DNA of 8,182 nucleotides from Gammaproteobacteria bacterium (GTDB lineage Bacteria; Pseudomonadota; Gammaproteobacteria; UBA9339): contig JAHIYS010000076.1 of NCBI GenBank assembly GCA_018814965.1, forward strand, positions 1 to 8,182, in the 5' to 3' direction. The notes under the pieces were generated by a model that worked only from the letters and a program-made list of their open reading frames with translations, was not told the DNA's origin and made no database searches. The position numbers were made by a program, and so were the translations under genes. Of the stretch, positions 6,323-8,182 are shown one piece after another. Positions within the stretch are counted from its first letter, which is position 1, and each line of letters opens with the position of its first letter.

Positions 6323-7204
6323 ATGAATGAAACAAAAGTTACAAAAATAAATTATATAAAACGCGCCGTTATCCTTGGGATTATAGCTTCATTTTTCTAT
6401 AGTATAATGTCTCTGCTAGTAAAACTGGTATCGAATGAATCCACTGAGAGCATGACGGTTTTTTTCCGTTTTTCAGTGAGCATGTTTTGGGTAATCCTGG
6501 TTCTTATTTATAAGAAATTAAGAAACAAACCGTTTACGCTTAAAACCAAACATTTAAGACTACATGTTTTACGCGCCGTCAGCGCTTTTGTTGCTATGTT
6601 TACTCTATATTACGCTTTAAGATATGTCCCCCTTGCAGATGCCAGCTCTCTTTCTATGACCTACACCCTATTCATACCCATTTTTAGTTTTATCTTTTTT
6701 GGCACCAAAACTAGCGCTAAAAGTTGGTTAGCTTTAATAACTGGATTCATTGGGATAGTTTTGATTCTAAAACCATTCAACAGCAACTTTAATCCCATGA
6801 TATTGATGGCGCTAATCTCAAGCGTCGCAATCGCACTATCATTTCTGGGAATATACGAACTAGCTAAACATGATGAACCATACACCATTATGTTCTACTT
6901 TTTCCCACTTACTGTTATTCTAAGCGGAATAGCTATGATCTTTAGCTGGAAAACACCTGATTTATCAACCTTAACAACATTACTTATGATTGGAATAACT
7001 GGAACCATCTACCAAGACTTAATCATGCGCGCAATGTCCTATGCCCCTACAAAAATTATAGCCCCACTATTATATTTTGGAATAATATTTAGCGGGGTTT
7101 TTGATTGGCTATTCTGGCACCATATTCCAGGCTTATATTTCTGGGCTGGGGCATCTTTAATAATTGGAGGATGTGTTTTTTCGATAAGATACTCCAAAGA
7201 TTAA
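6323..7204 (+). CDS. DMT-superfamily (EamA-type) inner-membrane transporter
   Basis: The 293-residue protein has about ten hydrophobic helices, at roughly 14-36, 45-63, 82-100, 104-126, 134-149, 157-179, 188-207, 217-237, 245-262 and 270-287. They are arranged as two EamA-like five-helix repeats. Family-like features are the LRAVSAF and YYALRYVPLADA segments around 83-107 and ALITGFIGIVLILKP (137-151). Members export or import small metabolites such as amino acids, nucleotides or S-adenosylmethionine, and the substrate cannot be told from sequence. The frame could start at TTG 6293, ten codons earlier. The ATG at 6323 is preferred because the upstream TTG has no Shine-Dalgarno and overlaps the predicted transcript start, but the ATG has no strong ribosome site either. 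It stands alone, divergent from mraZ. Confidence 0.9.
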   Translation: MNETKVTKINYIKRAVILGIIASFFYSIMSLLVKLVSNESTESMTVFFRFSVSMFWVILVLIYKKLRNKPFTLKTKHLRLHVLRAVSAFVAMFTLYYALRYVPLADASSLSMTYTLFIPIFSFIFFGTKTSAKSWLALITGFIGIVLILKPFNSNFNPMILMALISSVAIALSFLGIYELAKHDEPYTIMFYFFPLTVILSGIAMIFSWKTPDLSTLTTLLMIGITGTIYQDLIMRAMSYAPTKIIAPLLYFGIIFSGVFDWLFWHHIPGLYFWAGASLIIGGCVFSIRYSKD

Positions 7205-7451
7205 ACATTCACCTATAAGCAATATGTAAATATATCTAATCTTCTATATTCAGATTGTCCAGCAGATAGCCGAAACCATCAACAGCTATAAAATCATCCC
7301 ATCAATCTCTGGCAGCCAAAAAAGATGAAAGCAAAAATACTTATAGAATTAAACTCCCTCTTTTTGCAACAATTGCTCCTTGCTTAGCGCAAAATATGGG
7401 GCATTCTAAATTTTTCTTCAGGCTATGCCCTCTACTGCCATGACAAACCGT

Positions 7452-7468
7452 TTAAAATATTATTTTAA
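7452..7468. repeat. 17-bp AT-only palindrome over the thiY-like stop codon
   Basis: TTAAAATA, a central T, and TATTTTAA form a perfect inverted repeat with 8-bp arms. It contains the TAA stop of the binding-protein gene. It has no G or C and no following T-run of terminator type, so it is only a weak hairpin candidate and may be chance in AT-rich DNA. Confidence 0.3.
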
Positions 7469-8182
7469 CTCGACGGCATACTCTTGCATTTCAGGCAGTC
7501 TCTTAATCCACTTTTTTCCCAACATGAACTGCCCAAATTGTTGATACCTCTTCCAATCAAGTTTTGCAGGATCAGCAGCAAAATATGGCAAAGTTACCAA
7601 CCATGATTTTTTATTCAAAGGGCTATTTAGTTCAGGATGAATCTTTATAAACTTTTTCCAACTTTTTTCAGGATTTTCTTTAAGATACTTTGTTCCCATT
7701 TTCAATGCAGCAACAAATTTAACAAAACGCGGATCATTAACTTTATCTTTATGAGCAACCAATATCAGCTCATCATATTTTGGAAAACCATATTCCTCAG
7801 GATAAAAGGCGTATCCCTTGCCACCAAAAGACTCTATTACTAACGGCTCAAAATTCCTCATACCACCAATAAAACCATCAACCTTTTTAGCAAGCAATGC
7901 TGTTACAAGATTAAAGTTAACATTAATCATTCGGACATCACTCAAACCCAACCCCACTTTCTCCAACATAGTAGAAAAAATAATCCGTTCAATTTCAGTA
8001 CCGCTATAACCAATCCGCTTTCCCTTAAAACCAGCAATAGCACCACCTTGCAATGTAATAAAACAGTTTAAAGGCCGATCAATCAAAGTAGCAAACCGCA
8101 CCAAAGGCAAGTCCTTAGCGATATAAAGCAATAACGCTGGTTGGTAGGTTAATACTATATCTGCTTTATTCGCCGCAACCAT
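7460..8182 (-). CDS. ThiY-like ABC transporter substrate-binding protein, C-terminal part (runs off right edge)
   Basis: The visible 240 residues belong to the NMT1/THI5-like periplasmic binding family. Characteristic stretches are ADIVLTYQP (7-15), FKGKRIGYSGTE (52-63), LVTALLAKKVDGFIGGMRNFE (92-112) and EYGFPKYDELILVA (130-143). These resemble ThiY-type proteins that bind a thiamine pyrimidine precursor (formylaminopyrimidine or HMP) for the ThiXYZ importer. The last three bases of the window happen to read as an ATG, but family members are roughly 300-330 residues. The N-terminal third with the secretion signal is therefore expected beyond the edge, and this Met is probably internal. Taurine- or nitrate-type binding is less likely. 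No partner permease or ATPase is visible. A TA-rich 17-bp palindrome (7452-7468) overlaps the stop. Confidence 0.85.
   Translation of the reverse strand: MVAANKADIVLTYQPALLLYIAKDLPLVRFATLIDRPLNCFITLQGGAIAGFKGKRIGYSGTEIERIIFSTMLEKVGLGLSDVRMINVNFNLVTALLAKKVDGFIGGMRNFEPLVIESFGGKGYAFYPEEYGFPKYDELILVAHKDKVNDPRFVKFVAALKMGTKYLKENPEKSWKKFIKIHPELNSPLNKKSWLVTLPYFAADPAKLDWKRYQQFGQFMLGKKWIKRLPEMQEYAVELK

Noticed and set aside
7399..7430. GGGCAT/ATGCCC inverted repeat as a terminator
   Set aside because: The 20-nt loop is long and no T-run follows on either strand.
7280..7450. Possible decayed gene on the minus strand, with frames giving short protein-like stretches (for example CAKQGAIVAKRGSL)
   Set aside because: The frame is broken by several stops and I recognise no family. 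In a gap of 255 bp such stretches arise by chance. A translated search would settle it.
1..8182. CRISPR arrays, tRNA or rRNA genes, complete insertion sequences, toxin-antitoxin or defence genes
   Set aside because: None was found on reading either strand.

Overview
The window looks like a piece of chromosome from an AT-rich gammaproteobacterium, possibly Legionellales-like. The reasons are the base composition, the gammaproteobacterial form of MraZ (152 aa), FtsL and FtsI, and a division/cell-wall (dcw) cluster in the order mraZ-rsmH-ftsL-ftsI-murE. The lineage is an inference from protein character and was not tested by any search.

Positions 1-5602, minus strand, hold the start of the dcw cluster. 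Reading leftward from its promoter these are mraZ (5511-5053), rsmH (5040-4069), ftsL (4072-3740), ftsI (3725-2046), murE (1943-441) and the first 134 codons of an alpha/beta hydrolase (403 to the window edge). Spacing is tight (a 4-bp rsmH/ftsL overlap and gaps of 12-37 nt) except for a 102-nt ftsI-murE gap, which carries a good sigma70-like promoter candidate. The genes supply a transcription regulator of the cluster, a 16S rRNA methyltransferase, a divisome scaffold, the septal transpeptidase, and the ligase that adds the third peptide residue (meso-DAP by motif) to the peptidoglycan precursor. The hydrolase sits where murF is usually expected.

The most striking sequence is the control region of mraZ (5521-5602). 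It is a ladder of GTGG boxes spaced exactly 10 bp apart in two arrays. The -35 (TTGACA), the extended -10 (TGGTATATA) and the Shine-Dalgarno (AAGGAG) each lie inside a rung of this ladder. It resembles an expanded MraZ operator.

Positions 5603-6322 contain no convincing gene. They hold a 178-bp GC-rich element with imperfect 16-bp inverted ends (MITE-like), one perfect DnaA box, a small AT palindrome and a probable extended -10 promoter for the next gene.

Positions 6323-7204, plus strand, encode a ten-helix DMT/EamA transporter. The 255 bp from 7205 to 7459 show nothing convincing. From 7460 to the right edge, minus strand, is the C-terminal part of a ThiY-like (NMT1/THI5) substrate-binding protein, probably for a thiamine pyrimidine precursor. 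The right-hand part is unrelated to the dcw genes and looks like ordinary nutrient-uptake accessory content. Apart from the mraZ ladder, the repeat-like element and the hydrolase placement, I see no sign of a wholly new system.
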